From the NCBI GenBank assembly GCA_900545665.1, contig UQZU01000013.1, positions 1-58,481 of the forward strand: 58,481 nt of DNA, read 5' to 3'. The position numbers and the translations under genes were made by a program. The notes under the pieces were generated by a model, which saw nothing but the letters and a program-made list of their open reading frames with translations, made no database searches and was not told the origin of the DNA. Position 1 is the first letter of the stretch. Every line of letters begins with the position of its first letter. This DNA is from an uncultured Collinsella sp. (GTDB lineage: Bacteria > Actinomycetota > Coriobacteriia > Coriobacteriales > Coriobacteriaceae). Below are positions 32,899 through 41,177 of this stretch, in pieces.

Positions 32899-33444
32899 CT
32901 AAGAGAGATCGTCCTCGTAAGGCATCAGGTCTGCAAGGTAGCCCTTCTCCTTGAGCATGGCCTCGATCTCGTCGAGGGTCTGTTCGTCCTCCGCCGCAAT
33001 GCGATGGAAGTGATAGCCGCTGGTCACCGTTAGCAGCGGAAAGCTCTTGCCGCTCTCGATATCGCGCAGATAGCGCTCGACATCGCGGCGGTTGCGGATG
33101 TCCAGGTCGGCCGTGATCTTGCCGTACACACGATGGTTGACGATCACGTTGAGCACGGCGCCACCCGCGTCGACGATACTCGTAAGCTCATCGCCTGCCT
33201 GCTCCACGCTGTGGCGAACCTTGACCAAGCGCGTAGGCACGGCGGGGCTGCTGGGGGCCTCCTGCAGCACGTAGCCGCGGTTGGTCGCCACGATATCGTG
33301 CCCATCGGCGCGCAGCAGGGCGATGTCCTGCACCACGATCTGGCGGCTCACACCCACCTCGCGGGCAAGCGCGCTGCCCGATACGGGCCCCTTGGCCCCC
33401 TCGAGCACGGCCATGATGGCACGGCGACGCTCGCGGGCGTTCAT
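32899..33444 (-). CDS. niaR: Niacin-responsive repressor NiaR
   Basis: 181 aa. N-terminal HTH_11 winged helix (about 5-60, GSALAREVGVSRQIVVQDIALLR) and a C-terminal 3H domain named for its conserved histidines, seen in VRHSVEQ, VNHRVYG and GYHFHRI. NiaR proteins bind nicotinate through a metal-bound 3H domain and repress NAD synthesis or niacin transport genes. It is the last gene of nadA-nadB-nadC-niaR and overlaps the end of nadC by one base. The 44-bp palindrome upstream of nadA is the probable operator, giving autoregulation. Confidence 0.92.
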   Translation of the reverse strand: MNARERRRAIMAVLEGAKGPVSGSALAREVGVSRQIVVQDIALLRADGHDIVATNRGYVLQEAPSSPAVPTRLVKVRHSVEQAGDELTSIVDAGGAVLNVIVNHRVYGKITADLDIRNRRDVERYLRDIESGKSFPLLTVTSGYHFHRIAAEDEQTLDEIEAMLKEKGYLADLMPYEDDLS

Positions 33445-34304
33445 TATTTACCGTCCAGCAGACGCAGGTGCTTAAGCGAGAGGTCGAGGATCGGCGCGGA
33501 GTGCGTCAGGGCGCCCGAGCTAATAAAGTCAACGCCCAGGTCGGCAAGCGCGCGGATATTGCTGGCATCCACGTTGCCCGAGCACTCGGTCTTGGCGCGG
33601 CCGGCGATAAGTTCAATAGCGGCGGCCATGTCGTCATGGGTCATGTTGTCGAACATGATGATGTCGGCGCCGGCCTCCACGGCCTCGCGCACCATGTCCA
33701 GGTTCTCGCACTCGATCTCGACCGTCGTGGTAAACGATGCATGGGCGCGCGCCATCTCGATCGCGCGCGTCACGCCACCGGCGGCATCGATGTGGTTGTC
33801 CTTGAGCATGACGGCCGTCGACAGGTTGTAACGGTGGTTGCTGCCGCCGCCAATCTCAACCGCCGCCTTCTCAAACACGCGCATGCCCGGTGTGGTCTTG
33901 CGCGTGTCGACGAGCACGGTCTTGGTTCCCTCGAGCGCCGCGGCCATGCTGTGCGTATAGGTAGCGATGCCGCTCATGCGCTGCAGGTAGTTGAGCGCCA
34001 CGCGCTCGCCCGAAAGCAGCACACGCGCATCGCCGCGCACCTGACCCACGTGGTCGCCGGCATGCACCTCGTCGCCATCCGAGACATCAAACAGCACCGA
34101 GCTCTGCGGATCCAGCAGCTCAAAGGTGCGGGCAAACACATCCAAGCCGGCGATGATGCCGTCGGCCTTGGCGATAAGCTCCACCGTGGCGGGACGCGCC
34201 GTGGGGCACACGCTCGCCGTGCTCACGTCCTCAAACGTGATGTCCTCGCGCAGGGCCTGCAGAATCAGATCATCGACGACGAGCTTCATGGTAATGGGAT
34301 TCAT
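33444..34304 (-). CDS. nadC: Quinolinate phosphoribosyltransferase NadC
   Basis: Converts quinolinate and PRPP to nicotinate mononucleotide, 286 aa. Type II PRTase features include LDTRKTTPGMR-type VDTRKTTPGMRVFEKAAVEIGGGSNHR, MLKDNHI and VEIECENLDMVREAVEAGADIIMFDN. GGAGTAGACC precedes ATG 34304. It begins 3 bp after nadB and is followed by niaR. Completes the de novo aspartate-to-NaMN route with nadA and nadB. Confidence 0.95.
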   Translation of the reverse strand: MNPITMKLVVDDLILQALREDITFEDVSTASVCPTARPATVELIAKADGIIAGLDVFARTFELLDPQSSVLFDVSDGDEVHAGDHVGQVRGDARVLLSGERVALNYLQRMSGIATYTHSMAAALEGTKTVLVDTRKTTPGMRVFEKAAVEIGGGSNHRYNLSTAVMLKDNHIDAAGGVTRAIEMARAHASFTTTVEIECENLDMVREAVEAGADIIMFDNMTHDDMAAAIELIAGRAKTECSGNVDASNIRALADLGVDFISSGALTHSAPILDLSLKHLRLLDGK

Positions 34305-34307
34305 GGT

Positions 34308-35684
34308 CTACTCCTCCACGGCCTGCGTGCCGGCGGCACGGGCCAAATCATCGATTGCCAGAGGGTCGGCGCCCAGGGCGCGATGACGGCCATCGAGCGC
34401 GGGATCGCCCGCCTGCTCCACTGCGAGCGACTCGCCGGTGCGCATATACCACGCGGCGCGACGACCCCAGACCAGCGCCTCGAGCAGGCTGTTGGAAGCC
34501 AGGCGATTCTTGCCGTGAACGCCGTTGCAGGCCGTCTCGCCCGCGGCGTAGAGCTCGGGCATCGAGGTGCGGCCGTCCTTGTCGACCCACACGCCGCCCA
34601 TAAAGTAGTGCTGCGTGGGCGTAACGGGAATGGGCTCGTCCAAGATGTCGCGGCCGTCCTCCAGGCAGCGCGCGCGAATGTTGGCAAAGTGCCCGGTCAC
34701 CACGTCGCGCTCGACGGGGGCAAAGCTCAGCCACTCGTGCTCGGTGCCGTCCTGCTTCATCTGCTCGCGAATAGCGGCGGCGACCACATCGCGCGGCTGG
34801 AGCTCATCGGTAAAGCGCTCGCCGGCGGCGTTAAGCAAAATCGCGCCCTCGCCGCGGCAGCTCTCGCTGATCAGGAAGGTGCGGCCCGGCTGCGGCGAGA
34901 ACAGCCCCGTGGGGTGAATCTGCACGTAGTCCAGGTGCTCCATCTTAATGCCATGCTCCTGAGCAATGTAGCAGGCATCGCCCGTGAGCTGCGGGTAGTT
35001 GGTCGAATGGTCGTATACGCCGCCGATGCCGCCCGTTGCCCACAGCGTGTGGCGGGCATGGATCTTAAACGGCTCGCCGGCATGCGCGCCCTCGGCGGCA
35101 TTTACCAGCTCGTCGGCGGGACGAACCGAGTTGTTCTCGTCCACGGGAACGGCGACGACGCCGGTGCACACCGTGGCGCCATCGCGCTCGGCGGTCAGGA
35201 TGTCGGTCATGGCCGCGTGCTCCAAAATCTGCACGTTGTCCAGCTTGCGAACGGCCTGGAGCAGCCTGGTCGTGATCTCCTTGCCCGTAATGTCGGCATG
35301 GAAGGCAATGCGCGGACGGCTGTGCGCGCCCTCGCGGGTAAAATTGAGGCTGCCGTCGGCCTTGCGCTCAAAATCCACGCCCATCGCTAGCAGGTCGTTG
35401 ATGACCGAGCGGCTCGAGCGAATCATGATGTCGACGCTCTCGCGGCGGTTCTCGTAGTGGCCGGCGTGCATGGTGTCCTCAAAGAAGGCATCGTAGTCCG
35501 AGCCTTCGGGCAGCACGCAAATGCCGCCCTGCGCGAGCATCGAATCGCACTCATCGACCGCGCCCTTGGAGAGCATGATCACGCGCGTGCTCGTCGGCAG
35601 ATTGAGGGCCGCGTACAGACCCGCCACGCCGCAGCCGGCAATGACGACGTCGCACTCCATATCGGGGTATTGCTTGGTTTCCAC
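34308..35684 (-). CDS. nadB: L-aspartate oxidase NadB
   Basis: Oxidises aspartate to iminoaspartate, FAD-dependent. 458 aa from GTG 35684, chosen because GGGAGAGG lies 6 bp upstream; the frame is open further to 35735. The FAD site is VVIAGCGVAGLYAALNL, and family segments include MLAQGGICV, HPTGLF, GEGAILLN and NRLASNSLLEALVWGRRAA. It ends about 30 residues after that last motif and lacks the C-terminal helical domain of E. coli NadB (540 aa). The active-site part is intact. Iminoaspartate is passed to NadA, encoded upstream. Confidence 0.92.
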   Translation of the reverse strand: METKQYPDMECDVVIAGCGVAGLYAALNLPTSTRVIMLSKGAVDECDSMLAQGGICVLPEGSDYDAFFEDTMHAGHYENRRESVDIMIRSSRSVINDLLAMGVDFERKADGSLNFTREGAHSRPRIAFHADITGKEITTRLLQAVRKLDNVQILEHAAMTDILTAERDGATVCTGVVAVPVDENNSVRPADELVNAAEGAHAGEPFKIHARHTLWATGGIGGVYDHSTNYPQLTGDACYIAQEHGIKMEHLDYVQIHPTGLFSPQPGRTFLISESCRGEGAILLNAAGERFTDELQPRDVVAAAIREQMKQDGTEHEWLSFAPVERDVVTGHFANIRARCLEDGRDILDEPIPVTPTQHYFMGGVWVDKDGRTSMPELYAAGETACNGVHGKNRLASNSLLEALVWGRRAAWYMRTGESLAVEQAGDPALDGRHRALGADPLAIDDLARAAGTQAVEE

Positions 35685-35739
35685 AGGAATCCTCTCCCTT
35701 GAATGTGACATAAGGGACCGTCCCTCATGCAACATTGTT

Positions 35740-36765
35740 CTAGCGTGCTGCGTACTCGAGCATACGGTCGAGCGTGAGCTTGGCCTGGTCTGCTGCCTCG
35801 TCCGAGACGCCGATCTGCACCTCGCCCTCGCCCGTCTCCAGGCAGCGCACGAGCTTTTCGAGCGTGATGAGATCCATGTTGACGCAGGTGGGCTGCACCG
35901 CGGGGAAGTAGAACTTCTTGCCGGTGCCCTGGCAGCGGCGCTCGAGCTCGTAGAGCACGCCGCGGACCGTCACGATGATGAACTCGCTCGCGTCGGACTC
36001 CTCGGCATACTTGATGATGCCGGCGGTGGAGCCGATGTAGTCGGCCTCGGCCAGAACGTCGGCCTTGCACTCAGGATGCGCCAGCACGAGCGCGTCGGGG
36101 TGGGCCTCCGTCGCGTCGACGATCTGCTCGACGGTGATGATGTGATGGCGTGGGCAGTAGCCGTTGTTGAGGATGACGTGCTTTTGCGGCACCTGCTCGG
36201 CTACGAAGCGTCCCAGGTTTTGGTCGGGAATGAACAGGATATGCTGCTGCGGCAGCTCGGACACGATCTTAACGGCGTTGGAACTGGTGACGCACACGTC
36301 GCTCCAGCTCTTGATCTCGACCGTGGAGTTGACGTAGCACACCACGGCCAGGTCGTCGCCGTACTCGGCGCGCGCCGCGTCAACCGTCTCGCGCTTGACC
36401 ATGTGCGCCATGGGACAGTCTGCGCCCGGCTCGGGCAGCAGCACGGTCTTAGTGGGATTGAGCAGCTTGGCGCTCTCGCCCATAAACTCCACGCCGCACA
36501 ACACGATGGTCTGCTGCGGCAGGCTCTTGGCGAGCTTTGCCAGGTAGAAGCTATCGCCGACGTAATCGGCAACGGCTTGGACCTCGGGCGCCACGTAATA
36601 GTGCGCCAGGATCACCGCGTCACGTTGGGTTTTTAGTTGCTGAATGGCCTCGACGAGCTCTGCGGGCACCAGTGCCGCACGCTCCGTTGCCGTCGTTGCC
36701 GATGCCAAGCCGGCCGCGATATCGCGTGCAAGCTCCGACGCATCCATGTTCGCGCTCTGTGCCAT
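35740..36765 (-). CDS. nadA: Quinolinate synthase NadA
   Basis: Condenses iminoaspartate with dihydroxyacetone phosphate, 341 aa. Three cysteines for the [4Fe-4S] cluster are in VLCGVEFMGESAKLL, LAHPECKADV and QPTCVNMDL. Other family motifs are AHYYVAPEVQ and YVNSTVEIK. ATG 36765 follows GAGAGGGG; a TTG directly before it is also possible. First gene of the nad operon, controlled by the promoter inside the palindrome at 36801-36850. A short GGGACCGTCCC palindrome (about 35713-35723) lies in the junction with nadB. Confidence 0.96.
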   Translation of the reverse strand: MAQSANMDASELARDIAAGLASATTATERAALVPAELVEAIQQLKTQRDAVILAHYYVAPEVQAVADYVGDSFYLAKLAKSLPQQTIVLCGVEFMGESAKLLNPTKTVLLPEPGADCPMAHMVKRETVDAARAEYGDDLAVVCYVNSTVEIKSWSDVCVTSSNAVKIVSELPQQHILFIPDQNLGRFVAEQVPQKHVILNNGYCPRHHIITVEQIVDATEAHPDALVLAHPECKADVLAEADYIGSTAGIIKYAEESDASEFIIVTVRGVLYELERRCQGTGKKFYFPAVQPTCVNMDLITLEKLVRCLETGEGEVQIGVSDEAADQAKLTLDRMLEYAAR

Positions 36766-36800
36766 CAAGGCCCCTCTCTTTTGGCGAATCTTGGGGCTTT

Positions 36801-36850
36801 AGTATGACACCTAGGTTTACAGTTGACAAGACAGCTGTAAACCTAGGTGT
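36801..36850 (-). promoter_or_regulatory. nad operon promoter within a 44-bp palindrome (NiaR operator candidate)
   Basis: Arms ACACCTAGGTTTACAG (36807-36822) and its exact inverse (36835-36850) flank a 12-bp centre. On the minus strand -35 TTGTCA (36824-36829) and -10 CATACT (36801-36806) are 17 bp apart, so the palindrome covers the promoter. The rest of the gap to 37057 shows no gene. Confidence 0.7.
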
Positions 36851-37057
36851 AAAGTTGAAATAAAGATTCAATCATGTGGCAGGTCCATATTCGAACTGGC
36901 AAGCTGAGGATAGCTGAGCTCTCGATGGCGCAGGAGGCATCTTTCGCCACCGCAATACCGCTTGGCGCGAGTTGCACGCCGTGGGGCGCAAACGGTCCGC
37001 ACCCCCGCAAGCGGCGCGTACCCGATGTGGCAAAATCGAACTACTTAAGGGGGCCGA

Positions 37058-37780
37058 ATGCTCAAGATTATTGCCTGCGACGATGATGTCGCTTTTCTAG
37101 ATAGACTGCACCGGATGATCGACCGTTGGTCGACCGAGACGGGCACGGCGGTCGATGTTGCGCTCGTCACACGCGGCGAGGACCTGCTGGCCCGCCATGC
37201 CGCATCGCGCGCCGACATCATTCTGCTCGACATGATCATGCCGCTCGTCAACGGCATGGACACCGCACGCGAACTGCGCCAGGCCGACACCGCCGTGCGC
37301 CTGGTGTTCCTCACCTCGTCGCCCGAGTTCGCGCTGGAATCCTACGAGGTCCGCGCCTTCGACTATCTGCTCAAGCCCGTGACTTACGAACGCCTGGCGC
37401 AGTTACTCGACGAGCTTTCGAGCATGCGCCCGGCGGCAACCGACGTGCTCGTGATCAAAACTTCCTTTGGCTACCACGCCCTGCGCCTGTCCGACATCGA
37501 ATATGCCGAGGCGCGCAACAAGCACGTGGTCTTCCACCTGCGCGACGGACGCGATATCGAGGCACTCGAGTCGTTCCGCAGCGTCGAGGACCGCTTGGAG
37601 CAAAACGCAGTCTTCTTTAAATGCCACCGCAGCTACCAGGTCAACCTGCGCAATATCGATCACTTTGACCGCACGGACATCGTCATGCGCTCGGGCGCGT
37701 GCATCCCGCTTTCGCGCAGTTGCAAGCAGGGATTCCAAGACGCCTACTTTGCGGTGCACTTTGAGGGTGGGAGACACTGA
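37058..37780 (+). CDS. LytTR-family response regulator
   Basis: 240 aa. The receiver domain (1-120) has the acidic pocket CDDD (residues 7-10), phospho-acceptor Asp58 in IILLDMIMPL and the conserved Lys in YLLKPV. The LytTR DNA-binding domain (about 135-235) contains IEYAEARNKHVVFHL and FFKCHRSYQVNL. AgrA/VirR-type regulators bind paired imperfect repeats. The stop overlaps the start of the kinase gene by one base, so the pair is coupled. No peptide pheromone gene or processing protease was found beside it. Confidence 0.92.
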   Translation: MLKIIACDDDVAFLDRLHRMIDRWSTETGTAVDVALVTRGEDLLARHAASRADIILLDMIMPLVNGMDTARELRQADTAVRLVFLTSSPEFALESYEVRAFDYLLKPVTYERLAQLLDELSSMRPAATDVLVIKTSFGYHALRLSDIEYAEARNKHVVFHLRDGRDIEALESFRSVEDRLEQNAVFFKCHRSYQVNLRNIDHFDRTDIVMRSGACIPLSRSCKQGFQDAYFAVHFEGGRH

Positions 37781-39057
37781 TGGTCTCCTCGGTCGAAATG
37801 GTCCTTTGGGCAATCCACCACGCCACGACGCTGCTCTTTGGCGTCTTTGCCTCGGCGGCACTGTGCGGTGTCGAGATCAACCGGCGTCATGCGCTTGAAC
37901 TGGTGTTGGTCGGTGCCGTAACCGGATGCGCATTTGGCCTCGCCAATGCCGTCGGCGGCGAGCTTTTTGCCCGCCAGGTATATCCGCTCGTCGTGCATCT
38001 GCCGCTCGTCATCTATTTGTGCGCGCGCTACCGCCTGAGCCCGCTGCTTGCCGTGCTCGGCATTACGAGTGCCTATCTGAGCTGCCAGTTCAGCAATTGG
38101 ATGGGCATCGCCGCATTTGCCGCAACCGATTCTCAGATCGCGTACTATCTGGCGCGCATCGCGACCACACTCGCCGTCTTTGCCGTCCTGTTGCATTGGG
38201 CCGGCGACATCGGTCCACGCTTGGCGATTAAAAGCACCACCGAGCTGGGCATCCTTTTAATCCTGCCGCTCGTCTATTACGTCTTTGACTATGCCACCAA
38301 CGTCTACACCACGCTGTTCCACTCGGGCTCGGTGGTAACGGTTGAGTTTTTGGCATTTGCGCTCTGTGCCTTCTATCTTATGTTTCTTGCCGTTTACCTG
38401 CGCGAATACGAAGAAAAGGAAACCGCCGAGCGAGAGCGCTGGATGCTCGAAACCCGCGACAGCGCCGCCATCAAAGAGCTCGAGGCTTGGCGTCAATCTG
38501 GGCGCGAGCTGTCGATTCTTCGCCACGATATGCGCCACTTCCTACGCGGCCTGGCCGCTTTAATTGAGGAGGGCCACACCGACGAGGCGCTCAAACGCAT
38601 CGATGAACTCTGCGAAGCCGGCGATCGCACCGCCGTACGCCGCTTCTGCGCCAACGAGACCGTAAACATCGCGCTTTCGTCATTTAACTCGGATATCAAT
38701 AGAAACGGCATTACCGCCAACCTGCGCGCCGCCGTACCCGAAACCATCCACGTAGGTGACGCCGACCTGTTTAGCGTGCTCTCAAATGCCTTGGAAAACG
38801 CTATCACCGCCGCGAGCGCCGCGCCCCAGGGAAAGCGATTCGTCGACTTTGACCTGCGATTAGAGGACGGCCAGCTGCTGCTGTTAGTTTCCAACACGTT
38901 TGACCGCGCGCCGCGCATGGTCGACGGCATGCCCGTGACCCGGCATGCGGGCCACGGCTTTGGCACCAAGAGCATCAAACTTGCCGTGGAGCGCATGAAC
39001 GGCAACTGTCAGTTCCGCATTAACGGCGATCGGTTTGAGCTGCGCGCTGTGATGTAG
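37780..39057 (+). CDS. AgrC-like GHKL sensor histidine kinase
   Basis: 425 aa. About six hydrophobic segments occupy residues 1-210, followed by a cytosolic coiled region (EYEEKETAERERWML). The H-box is LRHDMRHFLRG with His249 as the phosphorylated residue, and the ATP site includes NALENAITAAS and HGFGTKSIKLAVER. The HPK10 class senses peptides or membrane-active ligands. Translationally coupled to the LytTR regulator upstream. The ligand is unknown. Confidence 0.9.
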   Translation: MVSSVEMVLWAIHHATTLLFGVFASAALCGVEINRRHALELVLVGAVTGCAFGLANAVGGELFARQVYPLVVHLPLVIYLCARYRLSPLLAVLGITSAYLSCQFSNWMGIAAFAATDSQIAYYLARIATTLAVFAVLLHWAGDIGPRLAIKSTTELGILLILPLVYYVFDYATNVYTTLFHSGSVVTVEFLAFALCAFYLMFLAVYLREYEEKETAERERWMLETRDSAAIKELEAWRQSGRELSILRHDMRHFLRGLAALIEEGHTDEALKRIDELCEAGDRTAVRRFCANETVNIALSSFNSDINRNGITANLRAAVPETIHVGDADLFSVLSNALENAITAASAAPQGKRFVDFDLRLEDGQLLLLVSNTFDRAPRMVDGMPVTRHAGHGFGTKSIKLAVERMNGNCQFRINGDRFELRAVM

Positions 39058-39121
39058 AAGTGCGGCGCCGATCTCGCGGCGTGTCTTGCCCGCCAGGCAA
39101 TCGCTCACCGGCGCCAATCCG

Positions 39122-39697
39122 CTACAGCGGAGCGGCCGCCGGGGTCAGCTGCTTGATGTAGGCCCACATGCGCTGCTTGGCCGCTTTGTCGGTCAGCGCC
39201 GCCTCAAAGCCATCGAGCGCGAGCACGCGGCGGCCCTGCACATGGGCGACCAGGCCGGGCTTGAGCATGGCGGTGTCGAAGTCATCGATCGCCACGAGCA
39301 TATCGGCGTAGGTCTCGCGCATGGCGTCAGCCGCGTTGTTGTCGAGCAGCAGCACCGCCTCGGGGTCCAAAGCCTCAAGCGACTCACGGAACAGCTCGCA
39401 CGGCAGAGTCTCGCCCACCGCGACCGTCCCATCACCCACGCCGGCGACGCTTGCCAGCACGCAAAAATCCTCGGGCGCGTAGCCGATGGCCCCAAGCGCC
39501 TTGCGCAACGCCGCGCCATCCGGGCCGGCGGCAAGCTCGCCACCCGAACGCTCGGCCTCGTCCAAATCGCCTTTGACCAGCACGATCGGCGAGCACGCGT
39601 TGCCCGCGATACGCACGCCACGGACCGCAAGCGATGTGAGCTCTTGCTCGGCCGCCTGGGCGATGGCTTCTTTTTTCTGGCTTTGTGACGTGGACAT
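39122..39697 (-). CDS. Uncharacterised protein, possible degenerate uracil-DNA glycosylase fold
   Basis: 191 aa from ATG 39697 (GGAGAG upstream). Function not established. The order of segments resembles family 4/5 UDGs: a strand then KGDLDEAERSGGELAAGPDG where GEAPGxxED...GPAG is expected, ALRKALGAIGYAPEDFCV, a helix ending in a hydrophobic strand (LDPEAVLLLDNNAADAM), and a C-terminal AKQRMWAYIKQL helix. The catalytic Pro-Gly and the Fe-S cysteines are missing. It would therefore be an inactive or repurposed relative. This is pattern reading and may be wrong. Confidence 0.5.
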   Translation of the reverse strand: MSTSQSQKKEAIAQAAEQELTSLAVRGVRIAGNACSPIVLVKGDLDEAERSGGELAAGPDGAALRKALGAIGYAPEDFCVLASVAGVGDGTVAVGETLPCELFRESLEALDPEAVLLLDNNAADAMRETYADMLVAIDDFDTAMLKPGLVAHVQGRRVLALDGFEAALTDKAAKQRMWAYIKQLTPAAAPL

Positions 39698-39833
39698 GCG
39701 CTCTCCAATCGTTTGCGTGCCCACCATTATATAAAAGAGCTGCCCGCGAGTGGTTGCTTTGCGGGCGGCTGGGTATAAGCACGGTCGTACTGAGTTTTAC
39801 GCGGCCGAGCCGCGTCGCATTATGGAGGTCACC

Positions 39834-40154
39834 ATGGCTGACATTAATCAGATTACCCCCGAGAACTTCGATTCCATCGTTAACGACAGCCTGCCCGTGC
39901 TGGTCGATTTTTGGGCACCGTGGTGCGGGCCCTGTCGATCCCTCTCGCCCATCGTTGACGAGGTTGCCGATGAGCTGGCGGGCAAGCTTGCCGTTGCCAA
40001 ATGCAACGTCGACGACAACCAGGACCTGGCCATGAAGTATGGCGTCATGAGCATCCCCACGCTGGTTGTGTTTAAGAACGGCGAGGAGATTGACCGCTCG
40101 GTTGGCGCTCTGCCCAAGGCGAGGCTGCAGGCGCTGCTGGAGAAGCATCTGTAA
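39834..40154 (+). CDS. trxA: Thioredoxin
   Basis: 106 aa redox protein with the active site WAPWCGPC (Cys31 and Cys34) and the conserved cis-proline in MSIPTLVVFKNGEE. It reduces protein disulphides with thioredoxin reductase, which is not in the window. Start 39834 follows GGAGGT; the frame remains open 28 codons upstream without a ribosome site. A terminator-like hairpin follows at 40278. Confidence 0.95.
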   Translation: MADINQITPENFDSIVNDSLPVLVDFWAPWCGPCRSLSPIVDEVADELAGKLAVAKCNVDDNQDLAMKYGVMSIPTLVVFKNGEEIDRSVGALPKARLQALLEKHL

Positions 40155-40277
40155 TACGCTTGTTACATGTTGCCGTCTGCCTGCCGTCCATGAGCGCTTT
40201 TGCACCGCTCGCCGGACTTCTGGATGCACCGAGTGCAACCACGGATAGTATGGTAGTCACAAACAGCCCCCAGTGAA

Positions 40278-40314
40278 CGGGTGCGGGTCGCACAGACTCG
40301 TACCCGTTTTCTTA
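40278..40314 (+). terminator. Probable terminator between trxA and the nikR cluster
   Basis: ACGGGT pairs with ACCCGT, extended by partial inner pairing, and TTTTCTT follows. Confidence 0.5.
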
Positions 40315-40385
40315 TGCAGCTGCGCGCAGAGCGGGCGTAGTAAAATCTGAACCACTGAACTGCCCCATACAAAAGGAGATTTCCC

Positions 40386-40634
40386 ATGCATGATGTTGGA
40401 ATGAACATGAGCCAGCTTGCCATGAGCGTCAAGCAGGTCGACGACACCATCGAGCTCGCTCACGAATGGAGCCATCAGTTGCTGCATGCGACCGAGAATT
40501 TTGACATGGAGCGCATCGGCGCCAAGCTCGAGGCCGCCATGGCCGCGCTCCACGAGGCGCATGACGCGCTCGAGGGCTACGAGGAAGCCATCGAGGCCGA
40601 CCACAACTCCGTCGGCTCCGTGAAGCTGGTGTAA
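40386..40634 (+). CDS. Small helical hypothetical protein in the nikR-hyp cluster
   Basis: 82 aa, begins MHDVGMNMSQLAMSVKQVDD after AAAAGGAGATTTCCC. It is rich in Ala, Glu and His (about seven His), predicted mostly alpha-helical, with no cysteine. The His content and its place one base from nikR suggest a metal-related role, but no family is recognised. It is the first gene of a run nikR-hypF-hypC-hypD-hypE. Confidence 0.75.
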   Translation: MHDVGMNMSQLAMSVKQVDDTIELAHEWSHQLLHATENFDMERIGAKLEAAMAALHEAHDALEGYEEAIEADHNSVGSVKLV

Positions 40635-40635
40635 G

Positions 40636-41148
40636 GTGGCCGAACACGAGCACTGCTGCGGGTACGAGCACGAGCATCCGCACGGGGCGGACGGTGACGC
40701 GGGCTGCCACTGTAGTGGCTCCGGCTCCGAGCTGGTCCGTTTTTCGGTTACCGCACCCGACGACCTGCTGCGCCGTTTTGACGAGCAGATCGGGCGCCGC
40801 GGCGACGTGGCCAACCGCTCCGAGGCCGTGCGCGATTTGATTCGCGCCTCAATCGCCAAAGAGCAGATGCGCACGCCCGATGAGCACGTGATCGGGTCGC
40901 TCACCATGATCTACGACCATCACACCGGCGATCTGACGCGCCGCCTGGACGAGGTGCAGCACGACTACACCGACGAGATCGTATCGACGATGCACGTGCA
41001 TTTGGATCACCACAACTGCTTGGAAATCCTGGCACTCAAGGGTCGCGGCGAGCGCGTCTACGAACTAGCCGACCGCCTGCTGGGCCTGCGCGGCGTTAAG
41101 CACGGCGAGCTCACGTGCGCCGCCACCAAGCAGAGCCTGGGGCTGTAA
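40636..41148 (+). CDS. nikR: Nickel-responsive regulator NikR
   Basis: 170 aa, longer than E. coli NikR (133) by a His/Cys-rich N-terminal extension (HEHCCGYEHEHPHGADGD). The ribbon-helix-helix domain spans about 33-75 (VRFSVTAPDDLLRRFDEQI, NRSEAVRDLIR). The ACT-like Ni domain has HVHLDHHNCLEIL, matching the His/His/Cys ligands. GTG 40636 starts one base after the previous stop. It probably controls nickel uptake and this maturation cluster. The extension could act as a metal store or sensor. Confidence 0.93.
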   Translation: MAEHEHCCGYEHEHPHGADGDAGCHCSGSGSELVRFSVTAPDDLLRRFDEQIGRRGDVANRSEAVRDLIRASIAKEQMRTPDEHVIGSLTMIYDHHTGDLTRRLDEVQHDYTDEIVSTMHVHLDHHNCLEILALKGRGERVYELADRLLGLRGVKHGELTCAATKQSLGL

Positions 41149-41177
41149 CAGCACACATTTCAACGAAGGAGGGTCGC

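Noticed and set aside
37058..39057. Peptide pheromone gene beside the AgrC/AgrA-like pair
   Set aside because: No short ORF with an AgrD-like amphipathic leader or an AgrB-like protease was found on either side.
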